Made by a program: the position numbers and the translations under genes
The notes under the pieces: model-generated
Seen by the model: the letters and a program-made list of their open reading frames with translations, nothing else
Database searches by the model: none
Told to the model about the DNA's origin: nothing
Source of the DNA: Gyrodactylus bullatarudis
Taxonomy: Eukaryota > Platyhelminthes > Monogenea > Gyrodactylidea > Gyrodactylidae
Direction of reading: 5' to 3'
Assembly (NCBI GenBank): GCA_012064415.1
Contig: SSNU01000155.1
Span: 62,001 to 126,000 of the forward strand
Length of the DNA stretch: 64,000 nucleotides
In this document: one piece after another, positions 32,958 through 44,444 of the stretch
Layout of the letters: the number at the start of each line of letters is the position of its first letter
Position numbering within the stretch: the stretch's first letter is position 1

Positions 32958-35900
32958 CTAGGATGAATGACTTACTGAAACATGTTTATTACCAGAGCAG
33001 ACTTGGTCAATATTTCTCTGTGGATTGACTTCATCTTCAATGTAAAACTCTGGTTGCTTCGAACATTCAGCAATTGTTTCATTCTCGATAATTTCATCAC
33101 GACAATTGATGGCTGAATAATTTTTTCTGTAATGAAGAAAGGATTATTCTTTCCATGCTACTTTTTCAAGTTTATGTCTATTCAGGTGTAGAAACAGTTC
33201 AATAAATAAAAAAAGAATTCATTTCCTCAATATTATTATGTTTTGAAAAAACCTAGAGCTAGTTGACATGAAGATGCGAATTTAGTATTTTTAGAAAAAG
33301 CTCTCAATTTTTTACTGACTATACGGGTATTTGCAAAATTGGTGACTCGGACCTTCCCATTTGCAGATATGGTGACAGTGGTAGGCGAAATTAAAATTTT
33401 GGTTACTTTTTTACATTGGATTTGAGGACCCCTGAAATTTAATTCAGTTTTGGTTCCTTTTTGCAATTCAAATTTCTAAATATTGCATTTATGGTTCCTT
33501 TTTCCTGTGTTGAAATTTAATAATTGCAGTCATGTTTAGTCCTCCCTATGCTGAATGATATTTATTTTGCAATTATGGTTACAATCTTGTAAAATCTGTC
33601 ATTGATAGCTGTTTTTTCATGAGTGTTTTTATTCATGACTATTCCTGAGTACTGTTTAGTATTTACTCAAATCGAATCGAATTAGGTGAAGCCAATAAAA
33701 AAAGTAAAAAATATTTGCCTTTTTATATGAAAAACGAAGACAACTACTTTCAAGTAATGAGTAATACTTCTTTAAAAATTCCTGATATTTTTAATGAATT
33801 CGGAGAATTAACTTGAATGAAGGACTCTTTGAGGTTTTCAGGTAGGAGATCTGCAGATATATGCATTCGTTGTAAGTTTTTCATCATTCCTCTGATGCCA
33901 TTCTCCGTCTCGCGAACCAAAACCATAGAGACATGGATTGCATTAGCGACCGACTTCTTCATTTTTGCTTTCTTTACTCTGGACCAAATTTGATTTGGGG
34001 AATATTTCGGTCTCAAGCGAATGGTTGAGGACTTCACATAATGCTTTAGTCAGCGCCCTCAATTATCATTCAGCATAGGGAGGACTAAACATGACTGCAA
34101 TTATTAAATTTCAACACAGGAAAAAGGAACCATAAATGCAATATTTAGAAATTTGAATTGCAAAAAGGAACCAAAACTGAATTAAATTTCAGGGGTCCTC
34201 AAATCCAATGTAAAAAAGTAACCAAAATTTTAATTTCGCCTACCACTGTCACCATATCTGCAAATGGGAAGGTCCGAGTCACCAATTTTGCAAATACCCG
34301 TATAGTCAGTAAAAAATTGAGAGCTTTTTCTAAAAATACTAAATTCGCATCTTCATGTCAACTAAGTTTATCAATTTAGCTTGGAAAAGCATGTCCTAAA
34401 ATTTTCGAATCAAATGAGTATAGTAATAATTTCATGATTTTTTGATCCATTACTTCATCAAGAACTCTCCAAGGATAAAAAGGCTAGAGAAAATGGAAAT
34501 CAATCTCTTTAGCATAATAAAAGTTTCCTTTTCTTGGAAGAAATTATTTGACTTTTTTCCAAAATCGCCCATCAATATGATAAATCTAATCTTCGAGTGT
34601 TTTAACATCAAATTTCGCTTCAAAATATCTTTTCATGTTGTGTAATGAGATAAACAAAATTAGGAAATTTTCAAATTATAAAAGTTTTTTCACACATCAG
34701 AGTTGTTATATTCATTAAAAATAAGATTCTAGTTATTTTTGCAACTTTTCCGGAAGAAATATTTTCAATTTGAAAATTTTCCTAATTTATCTTATTATAG
34801 AAGCATGAAAAGATATTTGATGGATGTTTAAATACTCGGATATGATTTTTTAGATTTATCATATTGATGGGCGACTTATTAATTTTGGTAAGTTTCATTC
34901 AAGTCTAATAATTATAATACAGTATTAAATTTTAATTTATAATTATATTTTCAATATCCAATCATTTTTTCGATAATCCTGACAAAGGTTTTAATTTCAG
35001 AAAGAATTTTTATTCATACAATTGATTATGGAATCTTTCCAGACTTGAAGCTGAATCTTGCCGATTTTTAATTAGTCTTATTCTAAGCAGTAAGAAGTAC
35101 GAAGAAGAAAATACTGTGTCGGTTTCATTTTATTAATGAATGTTAACCTTTATAATACAACCAATGTTAATTTATGAAAATTCTGGAATATCATTAAGAA
35201 ACTCCAATATTCTAAATATTCTAGGACGGACATTTATAGAAGAAAAATCGAATATTTTCAGCAATCAACTGATCGAACCAATTAAGGTCCTTAAATAACG
35301 TCTGATATAAAGTTGGCTTGTATAGAGGATTTTACGAATATTTCAACTTCTTTATAACCAATTCGAAAAATTGCTTAACCAATAAAATTTCTAAAATTCC
35401 AGTACTCTGATTAGTGTACAAAAATTAATTCAATCGAATTTTTGTAAGTTAAGAAATTTGCCGGAAAAATGGGAAATATTTACCCTTTTAGTGAGATTTC
35501 AGTGAAACCTTAACCGTGAAAATGGGAAATCAGTGAATGGACGGTAATCCCTAGTAAAAATGGGAATTATCTCAAACAATGAGATTTTATCTTATTCAAA
35601 ATGCTTGTTTCTTTGGTCATGTACTCTTAATTTTCACACATTTTTTTTTGAACCTACTACTACCAGCTACTCCATGTTTAACGTCCAGATTTTAAAAGAA
35701 GAATTTTTTCGTGTCGTTTTGAAATAAAATAATTCTCATGAGACGCAGAATTTTCCGTTCTTTTTTATTAGCTAAATAGTTTAATAGTGTAATTGCGATT
35801 TAGATAAGTAATTTGATGTAATATGAGATCTAATTTGGGATTTTTGCAAATTTCAGTTTTTTCGATTAATTTTTATAAAAATTAGAATTTTGAAATCTGT

Positions 35901-38900
35901 GGAAAATTCTGCACAAACCTCGAAAAAAATTGTCTATATATCTAAAAATTTATTTTTTTATTTCCCCCCGTGTAATTATCTAATAAAGACTGATTATTTA
36001 AAAATTAAATAATGAACGTACGGGTTGAGATTTGATTCTGAGTAGAATGAATCCTTTGTTGACTCAATAAATGAGACAATGCTGCCAGTCCTTCTGGCCC
36101 TTTCCAATGCGTCACGACGCTTTATTGCCTTTTCTCTTCGCATTCTGTCTTTGTAGAATTCAGCAAAGTTATTCACGATAATGGGAATGGGGAGTGCAAC
36201 GACTAGGACCTAAAAAGGGTGTTTTAAGTTAACAGCCACTTTAGAAACTTTTAATTACGAATGTTCGAAAATCTTTGATCGACATATTAAAACTGATCAG
36301 GAACCTTATCATATTCAAAAATGACAGTAAAGCCTGTTAATATATTAAAGCGATTACTTATTAGTAAGTTAAAATTTCTTTTTTTAATAGTTCCAATTTG
36401 TACGAAATTTCAAAGTTTTTTTTCCTCGGATTGAATTTTAAAAATTTTTTGATATTTTTAAAATGGTGATTTCTCCACTTCTTCTTGTTCAATATACAAA
36501 ATTCCCTTTTTCCTTAGAATCATCATATCTAATTTCCTAGGAATTTCTTTCAACGTGGGAAAAAGACTCAATTTTCACTCAAAAATCTTCATTCTCAATC
36601 GAGATTTTGCATATCAGAACAAACTCGTAAGCGCATGATTTTATTGGAAATAATGCTTAGTTATTGATCATCTTCAAAATGAGTTATAAGCTGGGAAAAG
36701 TTAAAAAATTTGGCCTACTCTATATGTATTAGACGAAATTTTGCAAAATTACTTAAATATTTAATTTATTTAAATATAATCTCACCAAATTTCGCTTCAA
36801 AATACCTTTCCATGCTTCTGGAATAAGATAAATAAAATTGTGAAAATTTTCAAATTTAGAACGTTTTTTATTTATAATTTGAGTTCACATTATTTCTTTA
36901 GATAAAGTTGTAAAAATCCCTTAAATCCCTTTAAAATTGTTTTTTTAATAACTCAAAACGAAAATTCATTCTCTTATTTTTCATGAATTTTACAATTTTG
37001 ATATGGCAAAAGACGTTTTAAATTAAAAAATTTTTACAATTTTGTTTATCTCATTCCAGAAGCATGGAAAGGTATTTTGAAGCGAAATTTGGTGGAATTA
37101 TATTTAAACGCTTAAAAGATTAGTTTTTTCATATCGAAGGGTGATTTAAGTAATTTTACAAATTTTCGTCCAAGTCTAATATGTATATAGTTGAAGTAAT
37201 GAATTAGGGAATATCAAAACTCCCTAGTTAATCTTGATAAACAGGGAGCTTCTAGTTAAAGTAATGAATGAATTAAATTTTCATTAGTCTAACTCAACAT
37301 TCCCTGAATTTAGAATATATGATACAAAAAGAATTCTGGTGTAGTTTTTTCAAAGAAGTAAAATAAAATCAAGTTTTATTCAAGTAATATATTTCAAAGA
37401 TATAATAAATTTAGATCCTCATTTTTACTATCACAAGAAAGAGTATAATGGAACTTAGAATTGTAAAGTATACTATTCTTCTTACATTTGCATGAATTTT
37501 TATTTCATGATTTTTTGCAATCACACTTGAAAAATCCTTGACCACTACCGACTGATTGCAAGTTCTCCATTATTCTCAAAGAATACGATCAATGAGTTCT
37601 TTGATAAAATTCACTCAAAATAATCCGATTCTTTCGGAATTAGTGACACAAGTGGCAAATTCGGTTCTCTAGTAGTGAATTACTGGCTCATTTCAGATTC
37701 CTGTTTCTGACTATTCAAAAACCTTTAGTTAAAATAGAAAAAATTTCTCCGTATTTACTAGCCTCCATAAGGATTCAGTTTTCATATTAGATAAAAAATA
37801 ATCTGATGGTGAAAGAAAAAAGTTTTTTTGCAAAGTTAAAAATTAGAATGAAATTGTTTTACATATTCAGATAAAGGGAGGAATATATTTTTTGAGATTA
37901 GTTTATGTTAACAATGAGAAAAAAAAACAGGAAGAAAAATTTTGGGCAAATTTTGAATGAAAAATATGCTCTAAAAAAAGAGATTTATGCATAGATTTTT
38001 CCATTAAAACTTTAAGTACAAAATTTCCTTCTTTGCTAGAATGTTTAATTCCCAAAGTTGGAGCAAACTTGATCTTCATGTAAAGTGATATTATTCAAAT
38101 ATACACTGCGATTTCATGTCATCGGAGATTTGAGAAATTTCTTTCTCAAGTTTTGAAGAAAATTTGAGAACGGTTTTTTATCTGATGAATGAAGTAAAAC
38201 ATCACTTACCCCACAAACACAGCAGAGAGCGCCGACAATTTTTCCCATCAAGGTTTTCGGCAGCATATCGCCATATCCTACTGTGGTCATGGTGATAGCA
38301 GCCCACCAAAACGTTGCTGGTATACTTTTAAAGTCAGTTGCCGGCTGATCTTTCTCTGCGAAATAGCATAAACTACTGAATAATAGGACTCCAAGTATGA
38401 CGAACATCATGAGAAGGCCAAGTTCCTTGTAACTTCGCTTAAACGTGTATCCTAGGGATTGCAAACCTGTCGAGTGACGAGCCAATTTGAAGATTCTCAG
38501 TATCCTGAATATCCTAAATATTTGAACTAGCTTCTTTATTGAGTAAAGGGATGCCTGTTCGTGGTTAGTTCCAAAAATATTCTCAACCATCAGATGGAGA
38601 TAAAACGGAAGAATAGCAACTAAATCAATGAGATTAAGGGGTGACTCGAAAAACTTTAATAGACTCGGTGTTGATATAAAGCGTAGGAAGAATTCCAGAG
38701 TGAACCAAACCATGCAGATTGTCTCGATCATATCTAAATAGACATTTTCCTCCATTCCATTCTCCGATAGATGATCTGGCACAGTATAATTGGTATTATT
38801 TTTTTCATACTCTATCCGAATTGCTGTATGATTTGTTTGTAGTTCCGGGATTGTACTGAGGGTCAAACACACTGTTGAGAGAAGTATAAAAAATATTGAT

Positions 38901-38914
38901 ATTATTCCAATGAT
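32958..38914 (-). CDS. Shab: Voltage-gated potassium channel, Shab/Kv2 type (T1 exons not found)
   Basis: Delayed-rectifier K+ channel subunit of the plasma membrane. Visible exons: 38914-38210, 36209-36022 and 33126-32958; they join in frame (353 residues, stop TAG at 32958). S1 reads [20 protein letters not shown]4 has the charge ladder [15 protein letters not shown] followed by [10 protein letters not shown]; the pore is [18 protein letters not shown] with the TVGYGD selectivity filter; S6 is [14 protein letters not shown] with the PIP bend. The post-S6 [22 protein letters not shown] is typical of Kv2. The last exon gives a short acidic tail ([10 protein letters not shown]..). The N-terminal T1 tetramerisation domain is not present in the 25 kb upstream, so it lies outside the window, is split into small exons, or is lost. 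Introns of 2.0 and 2.9 kb are filled with foldbacks. Confidence 0.88.
33260..34364. mobile_element. Foldback element with equal 301-nt arms
   Basis: Arms 33260-33560 and 34064-34364 have equal length and show no mismatch in the parts I compared by eye. They start with tagttgacatgaagatgcga and end at gctgaatgata. The loop of 503 nt holds a coding-like ORF. The outer ends resemble those of the other foldbacks in the window. It lies in the last intron of the Kv2 gene. Near-identity of the arms implies a recent origin or conversion. Confidence 0.85.
33750..34037 (-). CDS. ORF in the foldback loop, unrecognised
   Basis: A 95-residue frame, open from a stop just upstream at about 34055, basic, with [19 protein letters not shown] and [15 protein letters not shown]. 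Base composition is less AT-rich than the flanks and codon use looks genuine. It has no ATG at the upstream end, no membrane segment and no domain I can name. Possibly a captured exon of a host gene or a piece of a transposase. Confidence 0.3.
   Translation of the reverse strand: MKSSTIRLRPKYSPNQIWSRVKKAKMKKSVANAIHVSMVLVRETENGIRGMMKNLQRMHISADLLPENLKESFIQVNSPNSLKISGIFKEVLLIT
34560..34876. repeat. Foldback, family B copy 1
   Basis: Left arm about 34560-34692 and right arm 34741-34876 mirror each other (gcccatcaatatgataaatct and its inverse; 'tgagataaacaaaattagg' and its inverse). Arm divergence is moderate. Copy 2 is at 36720-37190. Confidence 0.7.
36720..37190. repeat. Foldback, family B copy 2
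   Basis: Left arm 36720-36868, right arm 37010-37190; both contain accaaatttcgcttcaaaat and ctttccatgcttctggaat in inverted orientation. It lies in the Kv2 intron between the pore exon and the post-S6 exon. Confidence 0.75.
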
Positions 38915-39020
38915 CTGTAAAAAAAAATGCAGTTAGAACAATTAAAAAGAGTTAATTTCAAAAATAAATTTTTATTTTAAATTGACACCCAAAAAATCCA
39001 GAACTAACATGAAATACACA

Positions 39021-39750
39021 TACTTAATTTGAAGAAGGGAATTTATGAATTTTACAAAATTCTTAATATTTTGATCAAGAAATCGAATTTAATCAAGATT
39101 TTTTGGAATCTAGATCATGAGGCCCTCTTTCACGATATGGAGAAAAAAAATTAGAAAAAATCAATTTTTAAGGAAAATACGGCAAATTTGAAATCTTGAA
39201 GTAGCGCCAAAATCCTATTTTTTTGAACTTAGAGTTGAAAATTTTTGTTGATTTTAATGTGAGATATTGATCAAAAGTTGAGTTTTAGGATCACAATTAG
39301 TCAAAGAAATTAAATATGCTAAATCTAGTTCTAAGAATCACCTTATAATCGTGTCAAAAACAAATCTTGATTTTTTCATTATTTTTCCTACCTGAAAGTC
39401 GATGAAATTTGATAGTTCAAGATACCTGAAAAATGATGAATTTATCAAAATTTTTATGATGAGTTTCATCGGTTTTTTTGTCTTATTGTGATTCTAAAAC
39501 TCAACTTTTGATCACTCTCTCACATTGAAATCAATGAAAATTTCAACTCAAAATTAAAAATAATAGGATTTTGACGCTATTTCAAGATTTGAAATTTGCG
39601 GTAGTATCCTTAAAAATTGATTTTTTCTCCGTATCGTTAAAGAGGGCCTCATGATCTATAGATTCCAAAAAATCCTCATCAAATTCGATTTCTTGATGAA
39701 AAAATTAAGAATTTTGTAAAAATCATAAATTCCCATCTTCATATTAACTA
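39021..39750. repeat. Foldback, family C
   Basis: Arms of roughly 270 nt: left with gaagaagggaatttatga and 'atgaggccctctttcacgata', right with the inverse. Internal words (gatcaaaagttgagttttagg) also recur in a half copy at 63050-63380 and in 51571-52060. Confidence 0.75.
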
Positions 39751-39899
39751 GCTTTAGTTAGTTATTTCGTGTTGAAAACAATCGTTGTAAAAATAAAATA
39801 AATCTTTGCTAACTCTAGATATAAAAATTCTCATTAGATTTTCATGCTGATTCCGAATCTGTGCTCAAAAAATTTTAAAAACAATGTTAACCAATAATT

Positions 39900-39990
39900 T
39901 GTATGTATCACACTGATGAGTATGCCTGAAATAAAGGCCTTATTGTGTCTGGCATCTTTTTACTTTAAATCTCATGACATTGGTGACCCA
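39900..39990 (+). repeat. LTR-like tail with poly(A) signal and primer-site-like sequence
   Basis: CTGATGA-N8-GAAATAAAGG with an embedded AATAAA, then a T-rich region and catTGGTGACCC, which resembles the end of an LTR plus a tRNA primer site. A hairpin cattggt..accaatg overlaps it. No internal coding follows, so it would be a remnant. Low certainty. Confidence 0.3.
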
Positions 39991-42335
39991 GATCGAAACC
40001 AATGTTAAAAAACATCTATGCGAGATAAATCTGATGTGAAAATCTGATTTAAAATAATTCAAAAGTTATCATTTCTCGAAGTGAAATTCATTGAAAAATA
40101 CTGGCGAAAATTTGAAAATTTAACAACTTCAAGTGAAATTATGCATATCTAAATAAAATTTAGAACACAAGGTTCAATAGGAATATTTTCAAATTCTCCC
40201 ATTTTCTATCGAATAAACGCATAAGCTTGAAAAGTTAAAAAATTATGTCTCGCCCTAATCTACAGTTGATTTTTATTACGGTGAATTTATTTTTTTTTTA
40301 ATCTGTAAAATCTGCACTCTGGTTAAAAAACAAATATAATCACATGATTCATTATCTGAAAACGATATTTTACTGATTTTGTTGACTGAATTTGAACAGC
40401 TCTTCTTGGATTCAATTTCTATCAATATATACTTGATTTTTTAGTTTTGTTCTTACTTTTCCACGAGCTCAAAATCAAATCATTTCGTAATTTCAAACTT
40501 GAATGAATTAATTATCCTTTTTACTATCAAGATCGAGAATCAATATTGAATTACTACTTCATTGATTCATAATAATCTTCCCACAACAAAAAAGAAATGA
40601 ATCTTGTTATGTTTTGTGTGTAATGTAACCGGATTTATTATTCTTTTCTTGTAATCAAATCAGCCGACTTTGGAATAAAGCAAAACACAACTATAGATTT
40701 AAAGATGAATAGTTATTGTAATTAATATTTTAAAAATAAAATTACATACGAGTTCAAAGACGAGAAGATACAGAACTAACAATAGCCTAAAGGGGAATAT
40801 TTTTTACATCTTACGAAATTCAAATCAAATTAAAACTTGGCAAGAGCATTTTTGAATGGCAATTGCAGGTATAATGGTTAATTGTTAAAAGTTGTTTTAT
40901 TTATGATAAGAATAATTATAATTCTCGTCCATTCTAAAATTGATAAAATAGATTGAAAATAATACAATTTTTGAAAGGAGTATAGTAAAAGTTGAAAAAA
41001 ATCTGAATAAAATGTAAGCTGAAAGACACTAAAACTGTCCATAAGCAGTGAAGAGAAAAGTGAAAAAGCTGTGTGTTCAGAAAAATTACTCTCATAATCT
41101 TCAATTACCCTGGGCCTATACTAGCTTTTATACCATATTGCTTTAGTTAATAATCTGTTTGATTATTCAAAGATCAAAATGTTTTCTCAAGGAAGAAGAA
41201 TAAGGAACAAAGAAAACATTACACTAATGCCTTTCTTTCGATTAACACATAGAAAGAAGAAGAGAAAGAAGATGAACATTGAACAACAAGAAAATTAGCT
41301 CATATTTCTCCCGTCTCTCTTCTATTCTTTCTTCTTGCACAAGAGTATTAGCCAATATATAGGTGTATTATAAATATTATTACATTGTCGTACGATAAGG
41401 TACATCCATTTTCTCATTTCTCGCGCCATATCCAGGAAGTAACGCATGCATGTAAATCTCTCCTGGATTAATTTCTTTACTTGTTTGATTTCGACACTAC
41501 ATAGATAAATGTATTTTGGAGAAATACGAATGTCATTCTTCTCATTCTAGAGATGATGTATTCTCAAGGACTGAGTTCCTTTCAGATTCTTTGTATGTAA
41601 GAGATCAAATGAAATTGGCCGAAAAGATGTTAAAATTAAAAAAATATCATTCCGACAGATAAGCCAGAAGAAAACATAGTCAGGTAATTATGATTTTGAA
41701 GATGATTTTTTCCAGCTAGAAAATTTTGTTGCTTCGAAGCAATTTTAATGCTTGGCTTATCTAAAATCATATCATCCTTTGTCCTTGGGTAATATATCCT
41801 TCAGGTTCGTCTTATAATCGTTAATTATAATTATAATTCAGTGAATAAACCCATGTTTCTGAATGGATCCCACCGTGACTGATTATTGAGATCAACATGA
41901 GACGAGTAATTCGAAATTGGCCTCTGAAGTTTCGATAAATGCCTAATGTTTATCTGGGTCTAATCAACATAAAAGTTCCATTTCATCATGAAATTCCTGA
42001 CTATCCGGAGAAAAATATCAAGTTTTTTGTAAAAATTGTGATTTCTCATCTTCAAGTCGACTACCTTTAGTGAAGTTTGCAGTTTTATCTTTCCTATATC
42101 TTTTGTGATTCACAGATTCTATCTCTCTCTTTAGTTAAGCAGGTTTATGTTTATGGAGAAAAAGAATCGTTTGATCTCTGAACTGAAGGTTTTTTTTCCC
42201 ACGAGTAGAATTGACTTTTCCTTACAACTTGCTCTTTCTGATTTATGATGACATTCACTTTGATTTATTCGTTCGCTTATTTTGCTAGAGCAGCCTGCAA
42301 TACTTTGGAGAGAACAGTGAGAATTATAATTTCCT

Positions 42336-42344
42336 TTATTTTTT
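42336..42344. repeat. MULE target site duplication, left
   Basis: ttatttttt, identical to 46296-46304. Nine bases is the length known for Mutator-like insertions. Confidence 0.9.
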
Positions 42345-42630
42345 GGGATAATGACAAAAAGTGTATCAAAAGGGAGAGAAAATAACAAATTCTAAATCAT
42401 TTTTGACACTTCCTAAGTCAATATACACGATATATTGACAAAACTCATATCAATTTTGACAAATCATATATCAGTCTTAGTGAGGATTGACAAAACCTAT
42501 ATCAAATTTAACCAATAGTATATCAGAATTGCCTATAATTAGGATATGATAAACTTGAAGTTAATTTAGCATTCACACATTTAATTGTAATTGTAATTAG
42601 ACTGAAATTATTGTCTAATAATAATAGAAA
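42345..42630 (+). repeat. MULE left TIR
   Basis: Inverse of 45959-46295, with two copies of a tgacaaaa-containing subrepeat. Confidence 0.88.
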
Positions 42631-43993
42631 AATGATAATTATAATTCTATCTATTCCAATAGCTTAGAGACCCAAATGCTAGAATTTTAGTTGAAGAGCT
42701 TCTGGTATCTTATGCAGAGTTGGGTTGCCTCATGAACTTGGAGTTACATTTTCTTCGTTTTCATTTTGATTTTTTTCATCAAGTTCTCAGATGAACAAGG
42801 TGAAAAAATGCACCTAATGATGATGTTCATTGAGGAAAGATATCCAGTAATAAATGTAGAACATTGTCTTTCAAATTACTGTTGGTTTATAAAAAATACA
42901 GAGTAAAGATAGAGAATATTGTTGCTCCCCCAAAATTTGTTTTATAACCAATCGAATAACTTTGTAAAAACATTAAGTGCAATTGTATGAGAAATTCTGA
43001 ACATTTAAATTTGATATAACAATTTTACCATATTTTATAATACAAGGAATGTAAATAAGAAAATCAGAAAAAACTTCAGTGTTAATATTTTTGTTTTGTG
43101 AAATATACAAATCATTGTTATTGTCTATACTGATTTAATCATTTATTATGAATCCTTCAGTTTTATACGAAATTATTGTGCTAATCAAAATGAACTAATC
43201 AGAATCGAGAAAAATTGAGTGAAATCACTAATGAAAAAACCTTGAATAACTTCTGAATCAGAAAAGATAATTGGTCATGCAAGGTATCATTGGATAGAGG
43301 AATAAATTTTACATTCTTTCCCCCATTGAAATGTAAGATTTTATCAAAATAAGATAGCCTGTTGAAGGGTTAAAACAAAAAAGTGCATGACATTTTTCGC
43401 TAATTTTTCATCATTTTTCAACTTTAAGACCAATTTTGAAGATGATCCATTCCAAGAGCACGTTTGGACTTATAAGCATTTTATAGAAAATTTCACGCTT
43501 TTTCAAATGATATCAAATTTTAGTCTGAAATGTCCAAGGATCAAGTCAAAAAATTAGTTTATTCATGTCCCGATTATGAAAATTGTGCTATTTCGGTTTT
43601 TTGGGAATTGCGCAAAAACTGAGCAACTTAGAAAATTTTTGGAAGCAGACCCATCTTATTATTATAGAAAAATGAAAATGAAAATTATAATTAGATTGTA
43701 ATTAAAATTAAAATAGACACCCATCGTTATTAACTGCTAATTTATATACTAAATTTTACTACTCATGTATTCGCAATGTTATTCGTGGATGTTAATGTCC
43801 AATGAAATCCGTCCTCCTCATTATTTAAGGGTCTAGATTCTACACTGTTTTTTTTTGTTAAAAATATTTTATTGATATGTACAATATAGGTAAATATGGT
43901 TATAAATAGTTAAACATATAAGGTTACAATAGACATAAGAATACAATAAAGATCAAGTCCAGCTGAATTTGTTCAATAAAGTCAATTATCTAA

Positions 43994-44302
43994 ATGAATC
44001 TGAGCACTGTTGAAATTAACTCCACTTTCAAGATGAACATTTTCTCTTCCAAACAAGAAATCATGAAAATGCTGGTTTCTCAGTCTTATGAATTGAATCG
44101 ACAATTCAGAATCAAAATATCCTCTAAAAGATACTATCAGGCAGTATGCAAGGACCGAGAATGCACCTTCAAGATGAGTTTTGGCCTACGCAAATCTGGT
44201 CTTTTCCATTTGATCTCCTCCACTGATCATAACTGCAATGGAGTAAGTAATATTTTTCACCATGTAGAAACTTTACAAGCCAAGAAAATCAACTCTGTGT
44301 GA
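43994..44302 (+). CDS. MULE transposase, N-terminal exon (zinc-finger-like)
   Basis: MNLSTVEINSTF.. opens at ATG 43994. Cysteine and histidine residues in VCKDRECTFKMSFG and STDHNC are spaced like the MuDR-type DNA-binding finger that recognises the TIRs. A donor gtaagt follows CNG at about 44243, so the true exon probably ends there and the codons after it are intron. It probably splices to the main ORF downstream. Confidence 0.65.
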   Translation: MNLSTVEINSTFKMNIFSSKQEIMKMLVSQSYELNRQFRIKISSKRYYQAVCKDRECTFKMSFGLRKSGLFHLISSTDHNCNGVSNIFHHVETLQAKKINSV

Positions 44303-44444
44303 TCAACTGTGAGATAAAAGTTTGAATTGATTTAGCACCTGGCTTGTTGTCGTTGCACACTTTGCAATCAATTTCTATTCAGTGTGTATTAGAGACTAAT
44401 TCTGCTGAAGGACCTTAAGAGGAAGAAACCCAGGATGTCTCGTC

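Larger units (their letters stand above)
38915..42335. other. Non-coding, repeat-rich (possibly Kv2 intron)
   Basis: Contains the foldback 39021-39750, an LTR-like tail at 39900-39990, a dispersed repeat at 40050-40260 and a shared 3'-UTR-like segment at 40960-41080. 42000-42065 has a foldback terminus only. No Kv2 T1 exon was recognised. Confidence 0.5.

Noticed and set aside
33236..33466. [16 protein letters not shown].. (also at 34158-34379)
   Set aside because: Both lie in the arms of the foldback and are identical because the arms are. Low-complexity translation, no motif.
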